Shown piece by piece: positions 41,878 through 50,464 of a stretch of 64,000 nucleotides of DNA (the first letter of the stretch is position 1; every line of letters begins with the position of its first letter). The DNA is taken from assembly GCF_023100945.1 (NCBI RefSeq), contig NZ_CP064689.1:8786001-8850000 (forward strand), read 5' to 3'. This stretch comes from Bradyrhizobium sp. 200. Lineage in GTDB: Bacteria; Pseudomonadota; Alphaproteobacteria; Rhizobiales; Xanthobacteraceae. The position numbers and the translations under genes were made by a program. Under the pieces are notes generated by a model. That model worked only from the letters and a program-made list of their open reading frames with translations, was not told where the DNA came from and did not search any database.

Positions 41878-43428
41878 ATGAACAGATATCTGGGAGTGAT
41901 CGTCGCGGCGGCATTGGCCGTCACGGCCGTGCCGGCATGGGCACAAACCATCCTGAAGGTGCGGCCCTTCGGTGATCTGAAGACCATCGATCCGATGGTG
42001 ACGTCGGACTACATGGTCCGCAATCACGGCTACATGATCTACGACACGCTGTTTGCTCAGGATGAGAAGGGCGCCATCAAGCCGCAGATGGTGCAAAGCT
42101 TCGCCACCGCGCCGGATGGTCTGACCTGGACGTTTGTGCTGCGCGACGATCTGAAATTTCATGACGGTGCGGCCGTCACCGCCGCCGACGTCGTCGCCTC
42201 ACTCAAGCGCTGGGGCCAACTCGATGGCCTCGGCCAGCAACTGACGGCGCACACCGCCTCGCTGGAGGCCGTCGACGCCAAGACCGTCAAGCTCATCCTT
42301 AGGGATCGCTGGGGACTGGTCCTGGAAGCGCTCGGCAAGCCGAGCTCCATGGTGCCGTTCATCATGCCCGAGCGGATTGCCAAAACGCCGACGAACGAGG
42401 CGGTGAAGGATCCGATCGGATCCGGTCCGTTCATGATGAAGCGTGACGAGTGGTCACCAGGTTCGAAGGTGGTCTACGTCAAGGCGCCGACCTATGTGCC
42501 GCGCCAGGACCCGCCGAGCGGTCTCGCCGGCGGCAAGGTGGCGAATGTCGATCGCGTCGAATGGGTGATCATCCCTGACGCGCAAACCGCTCTCAATGCG
42601 CTGCAAGCCGGCGAAATCGACATCTTTGAAGAGATTCCGCCGGACATGATGACGCTACTGAAAGGCAATGCCAAGGTGGGCATCGCCAGGCTCGCCGCGT
42701 TGCAGGGCGTGATGCGGCTCAACCAGGCGATCCCGCCGTTCAACAATGCCAAACTGCGCCAGGCGATCCTCCAACTGGTGGATCAGGAGCAGACGCTGCG
42801 CGCCTATGTCGACGACGCCTCGCTCTACACCAGTTGCCCCTCGTTCTACATGTGCGATTCGCCCTACTTCACCGACGCCGGCTGGCCGAAGCCGGATGCG
42901 GCCAAAGCGAAGCAACTGGTGAAGGAAAGCGGCTACGACGGGTCGCCGATCGTGCTGCTCGATGCCACCGAAACTGCGCTGCATCCGCAGACTCTCGTGG
43001 TGGCGCAGGCGATGCGTGATATCGGGCTGAACGTCGACTATCAAGCGATGGACTGGCCGACGCTGTCGACGCGGCGCGCCAACAAGAACCCGATCGCGCA
43101 AGGCGGCTGGTCCGCCTTCATGTCAGGGCCCGCGGCGCCGGACATGTTCGAGCCGGTCGGCCATTTGGCGCTGCGTTCGAACTGCGAAAAGGCCTGGTTC
43201 GGCTGGCCGTGCGACGAGGCCATCGAGAAGCTGCGGGCGGAATTCACGATGATCCCGGATCTCCAGGGCCGCAAGGCCAATGCGCGTGCGGTCCAACTGC
43301 GGGCCGTCGAGACCGTGCCCTACGTCCCGGTCGGACAGTTTTATCTGGTCCGGGGCTACCGCAAGGATCTCACCGGACTGCTCAGCGCGGGCATCCCGGT
43401 CTACTGGAGCGTCGGTCGCGGCAGGTGA
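41878..43428 (+). CDS. Oligopeptide-type ABC solute-binding protein (DppA class)
   Basis: A 516-residue periplasmic receptor. Sec signal: MNRYLGVIVAAALAVTAVPA with cleavage near AWA-QT. The body is the cluster C fold: LKTIDPMVTSDYMVRNHGYM (about 34-53), TWTFVLRDDLKFHDGAAVTA (about 86-105), and the YPVG-like VPYVPVGQFY region (about 490). The ligand is not predictable. It closes the transporter operon 33 bases after the DppF-type gene. It belongs with the LacI-amidase-sugar unit across the divergent promoter. Confidence 0.93.
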   Translation: MNRYLGVIVAAALAVTAVPAWAQTILKVRPFGDLKTIDPMVTSDYMVRNHGYMIYDTLFAQDEKGAIKPQMVQSFATAPDGLTWTFVLRDDLKFHDGAAVTAADVVASLKRWGQLDGLGQQLTAHTASLEAVDAKTVKLILRDRWGLVLEALGKPSSMVPFIMPERIAKTPTNEAVKDPIGSGPFMMKRDEWSPGSKVVYVKAPTYVPRQDPPSGLAGGKVANVDRVEWVIIPDAQTALNALQAGEIDIFEEIPPDMMTLLKGNAKVGIARLAALQGVMRLNQAIPPFNNAKLRQAILQLVDQEQTLRAYVDDASLYTSCPSFYMCDSPYFTDAGWPKPDAAKAKQLVKESGYDGSPIVLLDATETALHPQTLVVAQAMRDIGLNVDYQAMDWPTLSTRRANKNPIAQGGWSAFMSGPAAPDMFEPVGHLALRSNCEKAWFGWPCDEAIEKLRAEFTMIPDLQGRKANARAVQLRAVETVPYVPVGQFYLVRGYRKDLTGLLSAGIPVYWSVGRGR

Positions 43429-43774
43429 TCGGCGGCACGTCGAAGGTGGCATCGCCGCTGCGGCGGGCAGGAGCCTGTGAACAAGGCTCCAGCCGTCTTG
43501 CCCCATCTCAGTGGTCATGACCGTCGTACCTGTGGTATTCACGCCCGGCAAATTGCGACCAGCGACGAGTCCGCCTCGACTAGTCCCTTGGCGTTTGTCC
43601 GCTTTGCGCCAGTACCGGCCGTTCGATACCCGACCGGACGAAGCCACGACTGGGTGAAGAAGACCTGCGCGAAGCGGGAGATGCTGGTGGACCGCCGCGC
43701 ACCCGCAGACAGGTCTAGATGCGACAAGCGTGCCTTCCCGTCGGTCAGGTCGGACCAGTCGCTCCCGCGACCTA
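43429..43774. other. Intergenic region between converging genes
   Basis: About 350 bases after the receptor gene. A 6-bp stem (GGAGCC 43470-43475 with GGCTCC 43485-43490) without a T-run might aid termination. No coding content is recognised. Confidence 0.3.
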
Positions 43775-44407
43775 TCAGGGCTTCGTGAAACGGTAGGCGA
43801 AGCGATCGGTCTCACCCTTGATCGAGGGATCGAACACCTTCATCGAGTGTGGATCGTCCTTGTTTGCGAGTATGGTGCTTTCCGCGTCCAGTACGAAGCC
43901 GGCCGCCTCCACCTCCGCGCGAAGGGATGCAGGCTCAATCCGATGCAGCGACTGGGCGTCGCTCGTGCCAGCCCCGACGGCGGCGGCATGGTCAACGATG
44001 ACGTAAAACCCACCGGGCTTCAGCCGCTCGTAGACAGCTCGATTGAACTGGGCCGACGTCGCGCCCCTGGCCTGGATCAGCTCGGTGTGGAGATCGTGAT
44101 AGAATAGGTGCAGCCACAGGACGTCCGCTGGTTGCGTGGCCTCCGGCATCGCGACCAGGTCCGCCGAGACGGCTTCGACGTTCTCTCGGCCCGGCTCCTT
44201 CGCAAGCGTCCGCATGCGGCCGACCGGATCGTTCTTGAAGTGGGCGACTTCGGCCGGCACGAAGCTGTAGACCCGTCCTTCAGGTCCCACGATGCCGGAG
44301 AAGAGACGGGTCCAGTCGCCGTCGCCTGGGTAAACGTCGATGACAGTGGAACCCGCATTTACGCGTGCGAACCGGATCAACTCGGACAGCCTGGATTGGT
44401 CATACAT
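43775..44407 (-). CDS. Class I SAM-dependent methyltransferase-like protein
   Basis: A 210-residue protein resembling the predicted methyltransferases of COG4798 type. The SAM-binding strand is VNAGSTVIDVYPGDGDWTRL (about 15-34), the acidic second strand is followed by VSADLVAMPEATQPADVLWL (about 81-100), and LKPGGFYVIVDHAA (about 130) is the fourth-strand motif. ATG 44407 has GGAGAT upstream. It is the last gene of the minus-strand set SDR-SnoaL-nitroreductase-methyltransferase; the gap before it is 136 bases, so it may have its own promoter. Substrate unknown. Confidence 0.82.
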   Translation of the reverse strand: MYDQSRLSELIRFARVNAGSTVIDVYPGDGDWTRLFSGIVGPEGRVYSFVPAEVAHFKNDPVGRMRTLAKEPGRENVEAVSADLVAMPEATQPADVLWLHLFYHDLHTELIQARGATSAQFNRAVYERLKPGGFYVIVDHAAAVGAGTSDAQSLHRIEPASLRAEVEAAGFVLDAESTILANKDDPHSMKVFDPSIKGETDRFAYRFTKP

Positions 44408-44543
44408 TGGGATCTCCGTTTCGGTTGGGTATTCGACGAGCGCGCGGCCTGCGAGCCGGCGATCCACGGCTCATTCACCGTCGACCCCGAACCGGTGGCC
44501 GCAGACGGCCAGCGGTTTCGCTGTTCGCTCCGAAGCCATGGAC

Positions 44544-45138
44544 TTAGGCCCAGCGGCCGGCCTCCTCAAAACTAAGGCGAGGATTGCGCGGAAACACGGA
44601 AGCTGGATCGCCGTGACCAATGCTGCAAATGAAGTTCGACCGAACCCGCGTGCCTGAGAAGAACGCTTTATCCACGCCGGCGTTGTCGAAGCCGGACATG
44701 GGCCCGCAGTCCAGTCCCAACGCCCGCGCAGCGACGATGAGGTAAGCGCCCTGCAGCGTTCCGTTTCGCATTGCCGTCACCTCGGCCACGTCTGGTGCCG
44801 CGAAGTATTTCTGCATGACCTCGGCGGCGTGAGGCAAAAGCTTTGGCAGCTCGCCGGCGAAATCCAAATCGTGGCCGATAATGACCGTGACAGGAGCCTT
44901 CAGAATCTTCGGCTTATTCGGTTCCGCAGCAAGCCCGGCGAGCGTTGCCTTTCCGTCGGCGCTACGCACCCAGATAAACCTGGCGGGGGTTGCTGTTTGC
45001 GGATGTCGGTCCCCATTTCATGAGATCGTAGATTTCGCGTACCAGATTGTCCTCAACAGGACGATCTGCCCAACCGTTCGGGGTGCGAGCGGAGCGAAAA
45101 ATCTGGTCAAGCGACTGACCGTCTAAAGCGGAAGTCAT
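44544..45138 (-). pseudogene. rutE: RutE-like malonic semialdehyde reductase/nitroreductase, one-base frameshift
   Basis: Flavin-dependent reductase of the nitroreductase fold, closest in pattern to RutE of pyrimidine degradation. The N-terminal part starts at ATG 45138 (SLDQIFRSARTPNGWADRPV, then [12 protein letters not shown]). The C-terminal part in another frame starts [14 protein letters not shown] and has [33 protein letters not shown] and [10 protein letters not shown]. Removing one base from the run of five at 44985-44989 restores [14 protein letters not shown] and gives 197 residues, the normal length. So this is a single +1 event in a homopolymer: a recent mutation or a sequencing error. 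No other rut gene is adjacent, so another enone or aldehyde could be its substrate. Confidence 0.88.
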
Positions 45139-45196
45139 GGATTGAGCCCATTCAGATTAGAGGATATCAGGCGGCATAAATCACCGTCGAACTCGA

Positions 45197-45607
45197 CTAC
45201 GTCTTTGCGTCGGTCTGCGAGGCCCGCGCCAGTGCTTGCGTGTCGATGTACTCCTGGATGCGGGCGACCTTGCCGTCTCGAACGGTGATGTCGAAGACCC
45301 ACCCGTCCTTGAACGGCCTATTCGTGGCTTTGATTTTTCCCGTAGCGACGCCGACGACCATAACCCGGTCTCCCTGCGCCACGAATTCGAGGGGCTTCGG
45401 GTATTGCGTTTCCACCTCTTCGGACGCCTTCTTGAGCACAGCCGCCAACTCCGCGTGCCCGCGGTGCGTGCCTGCCAGCGGCCAGCCCTCGCCCGGAATG
45501 ATCCACTCGATATCTTCGGCAGCCAACGCCAGCAGATCGCGCGCGTTGCCGCTGCCCATGGCTGCAAAGAAATTCTTCACAAGCTGGACATTCTCTTCGG
45601 TGCTCAT
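45197..45607 (-). CDS. SnoaL-like (NTF2-fold, ketosteroid-isomerase-related) protein
   Basis: A 136-residue single-domain protein. The pattern VQLVKNFFAAMGSGNARDLL followed by ALAAEDIEWIIPGEGWPLAG and the HRGHAELAAVL stretch is typical of SnoaL-like proteins, whose small alpha/beta cone can be an isomerase, hydrolase or ligand-binding fold. The C-terminus ends with KVARIQEYIDTQAL. It is cytoplasmic. It lies 30 bases downstream of the SDR, so both are likely one transcript. No specific reaction can be given. Confidence 0.85.
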   Translation of the reverse strand: MSTEENVQLVKNFFAAMGSGNARDLLALAAEDIEWIIPGEGWPLAGTHRGHAELAAVLKKASEEVETQYPKPLEFVAQGDRVMVVGVATGKIKATNRPFKDGWVFDITVRDGKVARIQEYIDTQALARASQTDAKT

Positions 45608-45637
45608 CGTATCTCTCCGTGTTCGGTCGGCGCGAAT

Positions 45638-46372
45638 TCAGATGGCCGAGAAGCCGCCGTCGACGGACAACTCCACCCCGTTGACGAAGCTCGAATCGTC
45701 TGAAGCAAGAAACAGCGCGGCTGCCGCAATTTCCTCAGGACGACCCATCTTTCCCCGCGGGATCAGGGATTCGAACATCCGCTTCGCTTCCTCGGTGAGA
45801 ACCTGGTCCTGCATCGGTGTGGCGATTGGCCCTGGGTGCAACACGTTCACCCGGATATTCCTGCCCTTGAGTTCGTTGAGCCACCCGCGTGCGAATGCGT
45901 GCAGCGCCGCCTTGCTCGCCGCATACACGCTGTAACCAGGAAAACCTTTGATCGAAGCAACTGACCCGGTCATGAAGATCGATCCGCCGTCGTTGAACAG
46001 CGGCAACGCCTTCTGGACCGTAAACAGCGTGCCGCGCGTATTCAGGCCGAAGGTCGCGTCGAAATGCTGCTCGGTAATCTCGCCCAGTGGGACGGCTTCG
46101 CCCGTGCCAGCGCTCGCGTACAGGATGTCGATCCTGCCCTTTTCCCGCTTGACCGTGTCGAACAGACGGTCGAGGTCGTCGAGATTGGCCGCGTCGCCGC
46201 GCACGCCGGTCACGTTCCGGCCGATCAGCTTGACGGCCTGGTCCAGCGCCTCCTGTTTCCGGCCCGTGATGAAAACATAGGCGCCTTCTTCAACGAACCG
46301 CTGGGCGCTCGCCAGCGCCATGCCGCTCGATCCACCCGTGATGACTGCAACCTTACCTTCAAGCTTTCCCAT
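45638..46372 (-). CDS. Short-chain dehydrogenase/reductase (SDR)
   Basis: A 244-residue NAD(P)-dependent oxidoreductase of the classical SDR type. The cofactor motif is TGGSSGMALA (about 12-21; the usual last Gly-x-Gly is altered to MAL), with SAG at 91-93, the catalytic serine in GSVASIKGFPG (about 137), and YAASK (Tyr and Lys about 150-154). The arginine after TGR suggests NADPH. First gene of a minus-strand unit divergent from a LysR regulator, as for many small detoxification or secondary-metabolism operons. Confidence 0.92.
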   Translation of the reverse strand: MGKLEGKVAVITGGSSGMALASAQRFVEEGAYVFITGRKQEALDQAVKLIGRNVTGVRGDAANLDDLDRLFDTVKREKGRIDILYASAGTGEAVPLGEITEQHFDATFGLNTRGTLFTVQKALPLFNDGGSIFMTGSVASIKGFPGYSVYAASKAALHAFARGWLNELKGRNIRVNVLHPGPIATPMQDQVLTEEAKRMFESLIPRGKMGRPEEIAAAALFLASDDSSFVNGVELSVDGGFSAI

Positions 46373-46593
46373 GACTGCTTCCTTCCAGGCTTCCGCCTCT
46401 GATCGTTTGGGGACGCCCCCGAGAACCTCGACATAGGTCCGCCGGGGTCAGGCGTTGAGTGCGGAAAAGCGCACATCGGCGGTGCGAAAACGATCCGGGC
46501 TCGTCGCTGCAAGCTATGATTTCAGCCAATACTGCTATACGATCCGTTAGATGCGGCTTTTGGAATGCGCACCGTGTGGTGCTGGATTGCACC
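46373..46593. promoter_or_regulatory. Divergent SDR/LysR promoter region
   Basis: Short region between a LysR regulator and its likely target operon; this is where LysR proteins usually bind. I did not find an unambiguous T-N11-A palindrome. Confidence 0.4.
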
Positions 46594-47490
46594 ATGATCG
46601 ATTGGGATGACATTCGCTACTTTCTCGCCGTCGCGCGCGGCGGCTCGGTGCGGGCTGCCGCCGAGCGCCTTGGAGTGAACCACGCGACCGTGCTGCGACG
46701 CATCGCCCAGCTCGAGGAACGCCTCGGGGTCCACATGTTCGAAAAGCTGCCTTCGGGCTACCGCCTGACGGCTGCGGGCGAGGAGGTCCTCGAGTTCGCG
46801 GACCAGATGGAAGCGTCGTCGCACCAGCTGGAGACGCGCATCTTCGGGCGCGACCAGAGCGTGCGCGGGCTTCTGCGGGTGACGCTGGCGCCGCCCCTCG
46901 CGACACACCTGCTCATGCCGGACTTCGCCGATTTCGCGCGTCTGCATCCGGACATCGAGATGGAGATCATGTCGTTCGGCGAACTGGCAAACCTGACCAA
47001 CCGAGAGGCCGACGTCGCGATCCGCGTCGTCTATGACCGCAAAACCCTGCCGCTAAATCTTCACGGCCTGAAAGGACCGGAGGTGTTCGGCGGGGTCTAC
47101 ATGTCTCGCGATCGACTGGCCGCATGGCGCGCGGGCGCGCCTGATCCCATCCGGTGGATCGTCATAAGCATTCATGGAATTCCAAATTGGGCCACCGAAG
47201 GTGAGGTTCGCGCCACGGGGGTTCCGTTCAGGACCACGGACGCCGAGACGCAGTTGGTTGCTGTACGGCAAGGTCTCGGGGTCACGACACTGCCGTGCTT
47301 CATCGGAGATGCCGACCCCCTGCTGGTGACGGTGCCGGGCACCGACCTGCACATGTACGGAACGCTCTGGCTTCTCACACAGGGGGAGACACGCAAGACC
47401 AAGCGCGTGCGGCTCTTCACGGAGTTCGTATCCCGCAGGCTCGCCGCGTACGCTCCGCTTCTCGCGGGGCAGACCACATCGCACGAATGA
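46594..47490 (+). CDS. LysR-family transcriptional regulator
   Basis: A 298-residue regulator. Winged helix at the N-terminus: MIDWDDIRYFLAVARGGSVR, then AAERLGVNHATVLRRIAQLE (about 22-41). The effector domain follows from about 90. ATG 46594 gives the usual N-terminus; the open frame upstream to 46459 is rejected. Divergent orientation to the SDR unit suggests it controls that unit. The effector is unknown. Confidence 0.92.
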   Translation: MIDWDDIRYFLAVARGGSVRAAAERLGVNHATVLRRIAQLEERLGVHMFEKLPSGYRLTAAGEEVLEFADQMEASSHQLETRIFGRDQSVRGLLRVTLAPPLATHLLMPDFADFARLHPDIEMEIMSFGELANLTNREADVAIRVVYDRKTLPLNLHGLKGPEVFGGVYMSRDRLAAWRAGAPDPIRWIVISIHGIPNWATEGEVRATGVPFRTTDAETQLVAVRQGLGVTTLPCFIGDADPLLVTVPGTDLHMYGTLWLLTQGETRKTKRVRLFTEFVSRRLAAYAPLLAGQTTSHE

Positions 47491-47840
47491 CGCCCTGCAG
47501 GTTGCCAGTGGATGAATTCAAATTGCGGATACTGACTGCACGAACCGCGGTCTCCAGATCGGAGACTAAAAGCTTTCCTCAACAGGACGGCCGATGGTCC
47601 TACCGCTTTCTCGATGGCGGCGGTGTAGGGCTGATCAATGAGGACGTCGTGGACCGAAGATCGCCGAGATCCACTAACCTCCTCCATCCTCAGTCTGCAG
47701 CATTCTTTTAAATGAGCTTCTGGACCTTAGCTGATCGCCCATGGTCCGAAGGTCCGCTTTGCGCCGATTGTGTTGAAGAAGTCGGCGGCCCAAATGTTTG
47801 GGATGTTGCAAGGAATCAGGGCGCGTGAGTTTGTTTGCTC
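47491..47840. other. Intergenic region between LysR gene and IS remnant
   Basis: About 350 bases. No gene seen. The last part runs into the insertion-sequence remnant and may include its outer end. Confidence 0.3.
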
Positions 47841-48278
47841 TCAGGCCGGCATTGGGGCAGGCAGCGGGATCAGCTTTGCCAGCTTTCGGAGGTTCTGGGC
47901 GGTGGCAGCCAGCAGGAACTCGTCGTGAACACCAAATGGACCTCTCAGCCTGAGCCGATCGAGGCGCAGGATGCGCTTCAGATGCGCGAACAGCATTTCG
48001 ATCTTCTTCCGTTCACGGCGCGACCTGACATAGGCATCGGTCTTCGCGATGTCGCGCGCAACGTCTCGGGCCTGTTCGTGGATTGAACGCGGGACCTTGC
48101 GGGCAGGCATTTTCGGACAACACCGCGGCTTCAGTTCGCAAGCATCGCAGTCATACTTGCTGGCGCGGTAAAGCAGTGTTGCCCCATCATTCACCAGAGT
48201 TCCGGTAGAGCTCAGCACCTTGCCGGCGGGACAGACGTAGAGATCGTGTTCCTGATCGTAGGCGAAGTCTTCCTTCAA
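47841..48278 (-). mobile_element. IS1182-like transposase, C-terminal remnant
   Basis: About 145 codons of the DDE transposase C-terminal part: FAYDQEHDLYVCPAGKVL, a zinc-like CDACELKPRCC (about 44-54), then RRERKKIEMLFAHLKRILRL (about 87-106), the stretch with the final catalytic glutamate, and RLRGPFGVHDEFLLAATAQNL. The N-terminal half is missing: upstream of 48278 the frame runs into unrelated sequence. It lies at the left edge of the peptidase/STAND island and may be a scar of its arrival. Confidence 0.85.
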
Positions 48279-48711
48279 GATGTGAGTTTTTTAGAAAAGC
48301 TTCTTAAGCTTCAACTAGTTGAGGCTTAAGAGCTGCTTCACGGTCAGGAAGATAATCAGGACTTGTGCGGGTACGAAAACGCATTGGGACGAAAAAGATG
48401 GAAGCTGCGGACGTTTCGGTGCCCGGAAAACGGCGCGGGATCGGGCGCGAACCGTTTTGAGTCCGGCGGCCGGCCCGGCAGCCTCCAAGCGCCGCCGGCG
48501 GCGGCTGGCCGCCTAGCCGTGCCGCGACCGCGCCGCTGGCCCGGACCGGTCCAGGCCGGTGGATAAGCCGGCGAACGCGATTGACGTTCCAACCCGGCCG
48601 CCGTCCCGATGGGGTCGGGACGGCCGCGATCGTCGTCCGATCCGAGTGCGGCCCGCATTTCCGGGAAATCGTCTGCGATGAAGAAGCGCAAAGCCCTCCG
48701 CTCCGCCGAAG
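48279..48711. other. Gene-free region at the island edge
   Basis: About 430 bases. It contains the inverted repeat noted at 48303-48330 and a very GC-rich tract (48440-48620) with open frames on both strands but no recognisable protein. Confidence 0.3.
48303..48330. repeat. 13-bp inverted repeat, one mismatch
   Basis: CTTAAGCTTCAAC (48303-48315) and GTTGAGGCTTAAG (48318-48330) face each other across two bases. It lies just outside the IS1182-like remnant and is AT-rich against its surroundings. It could be an element end or a terminator stem. Confidence 0.6.
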
Positions 48712-49017
48712 GTGGAGGAGGAAGAGAGGCCGAAGGAGAAACTGAAAAACCCGCCGTTCGGGAAGCGGTTTCCATCTCGCGCCTCGGCGTCCGCCAAGAT
48801 TCTGTCCAAGAACGTACTTCGCCTGCGCAAGTGCCTCGGGTTCAGCCAGGCCGACCTGGCCGATGCGATCGGGACGGATCAGCAGGCGGTCGGGCTGATC
48901 GAAACAACGCGGTCGAATCCGACCCTGCGGACGATCGAAAACCTCGCGCGGGCTCTGAACACGACCGTTCCGGACCTCCTGAGCAAGCCGGGGCGGCGTC
49001 GAACCGGAAAAGCCTGA
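48712..49017 (+). CDS. XRE-type helix-turn-helix regulator
   Basis: A 101-residue protein with a single HTH_3 domain: LRLRKCLGFSQADLADAIGT (about 36-55), DQQAVGLIETTRSNPTLRTI and ENLARALNTTVPDLL. The first 30 residues are charged and probably disordered. The frame opens with GTG 48712; a later start is possible because the upstream part has no ribosome site that decides it. It precedes a broken RES-domain gene; XRE-like proteins are antitoxins of RES toxins in some systems, but those antitoxins usually carry an extra C-terminal domain absent here. Confidence 0.75.
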   Translation: MEEEERPKEKLKNPPFGKRFPSRASASAKILSKNVLRLRKCLGFSQADLADAIGTDQQAVGLIETTRSNPTLRTIENLARALNTTVPDLLSKPGRRRTGKA

Positions 49018-49090
49018 TCGAGCCGACCGCCGATCGCTGGCGATTCCATTCCCTCGGCCTCACGACGAAGGACCCATACGGCTGCGCCGA

Positions 49091-50329
49091 TTGGACGATG
49101 CCGTTCCAATCCCCATATGGGAAGGTCAGTCGGACGGGGCTTCGGCCGCGGCGGCAACAGCATCCGAGGTCTCCGTGCCGCGCTATCCGAGCGAAGAGCT
49201 ATTCGTTTGCGGGGAATGCTTCGGCGACGAAGGTATGAAGGATTTCTGCTCGAACCACGCCGAACGCACGGAGTGCGATTTCTGCGGTGTCACGAGCGCG
49301 GACACGATCGCCGCCGACATCGACCATGTGAACGCGACAATACAATCCATCGCTACTACGACGATCCGGCGAACTCGGGTCTGTCCTACGAAACCGCCGA
49401 GGGCGGCTGGCAGGGGCAGACCTGGTGGACCTACGAGATCTTCGACGAGCTCGGGCTCGACTTTCCTTTGGACGAGGGCGACCGCCTGCACAACACGATC
49501 GCCAGCGGCGTCGGCAACGATCTGTGGAGCGAAGCCGAACCTTACGCACTGTCGCCCGTGCAGCAACTCGCGTTCAGTTGGGAGCGCTTCTGCAAGACGG
49601 TGAAGCACGAGCGGCGCTACTTCTTCCTCCATGAAGAGAAGAAGCGGCCGTGGCCGGACCATGACGAGCTCTATTCACCCGCCGAGATCCTGCGGGCAAT
49701 CTTCTCCTTCGCGGAGCACGCCAGCGCGTTCGGCAGGATGCGGGCGGGCACCGCACTCTTCCGCGCGCCAGCAGCCGAAGGGAAAGCAATACGTGACGCC
49801 CGGCTCGCTCGGGCCGCCGCCCGCCGATCACGCGATCAAGACGAACCGAATGAGCCCCCCGGGCGTCGCGATGACCTACGCCGCGGAGGACCGCGATACG
49901 GCCCTCGCCGAGACGGCGGACGAAGCCGGTACCTACGCGATAGGCGAGTTCACGAACGATCGGGAATTGCTGATCCTCGATCTCACGCGGTTGCCTGACG
50001 TGCCCAGCGTCTTTACCGAACTGCCCGACACCATCGGCGACCCGCGCCCGCAGCTTGGCTTCCTTCACAGCATCAGCCGGGAGATCTCCCGCCCGATCGC
50101 CCGCGACGACCGCGTCCACGTCGAATACGTCCCGACGCAAATCGTGACCGAATACGTGCGGACCGCCGTGACGATCGGAAAGCGCAAGGTCGACGGCATC
50201 CGCTACAACAGTTCGCGGCACCACGCCGCGACCGCGCTCGTCCTGTTTGCCGACCAGTCCAATCTCATCCTCGGGAAGGACGAACGCCCCGAATTCAATC
50301 GTACCGACGACAGATGGCTGCGTCTGTGA
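49091..50329 (+). pseudogene. HEPN/RES-N-terminal plus RES-domain protein, two frameshifts
   Basis: Three successive plus-strand frames make one protein. Frame 1 (to about 49335): ELFVCGECFGDEGMKDFC with CDFCG, a zinc-binding start typical of the HEPN/RES N-terminal domain. Frame 2 (about 49335-49770): YYDDPANSGLSYETAEGGWQ, then WTYEIFDELGLDFPLDEGD and FCKTVKHERRYFFL. Frame 3 (about 49770-50329): the RES domain, with GPPPADHAIKTNRMSPPGVA and YAAEDRDTALAE. RES domains degrade NAD+ in RES-Xre toxin-antitoxin modules. The second shift sits in a CG-repeat (near 49767), where two missing bases would restore LFRAR. As it stands it is not functional unless the sequence is in error. Confidence 0.8.
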
Positions 50330-50464
50330 AGACCGACGAAACCAGCGTCACCAAGCACGATATCGGACGCTGGGCCGCTAAGCCGCGCGGCTTCTCGCTG
50401 GTGGCCTGAAACGACGTCGACCAAGGGGCGTTGCCGCCGACCCAAGCGAAACGGCAAAGGTCGG

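Noticed and set aside
43470..43490. Short GGAGCC/GGCTCC stem as terminator of the peptide-type ABC operon
   Set aside because: Only 6 bp with a 9-base loop and no T-run; not enough to call a terminator.
50314..50409. 31-codon ORF overlapping the end of the RES gene
   Set aside because: No ribosome site or recognisable content; probably a chance frame.
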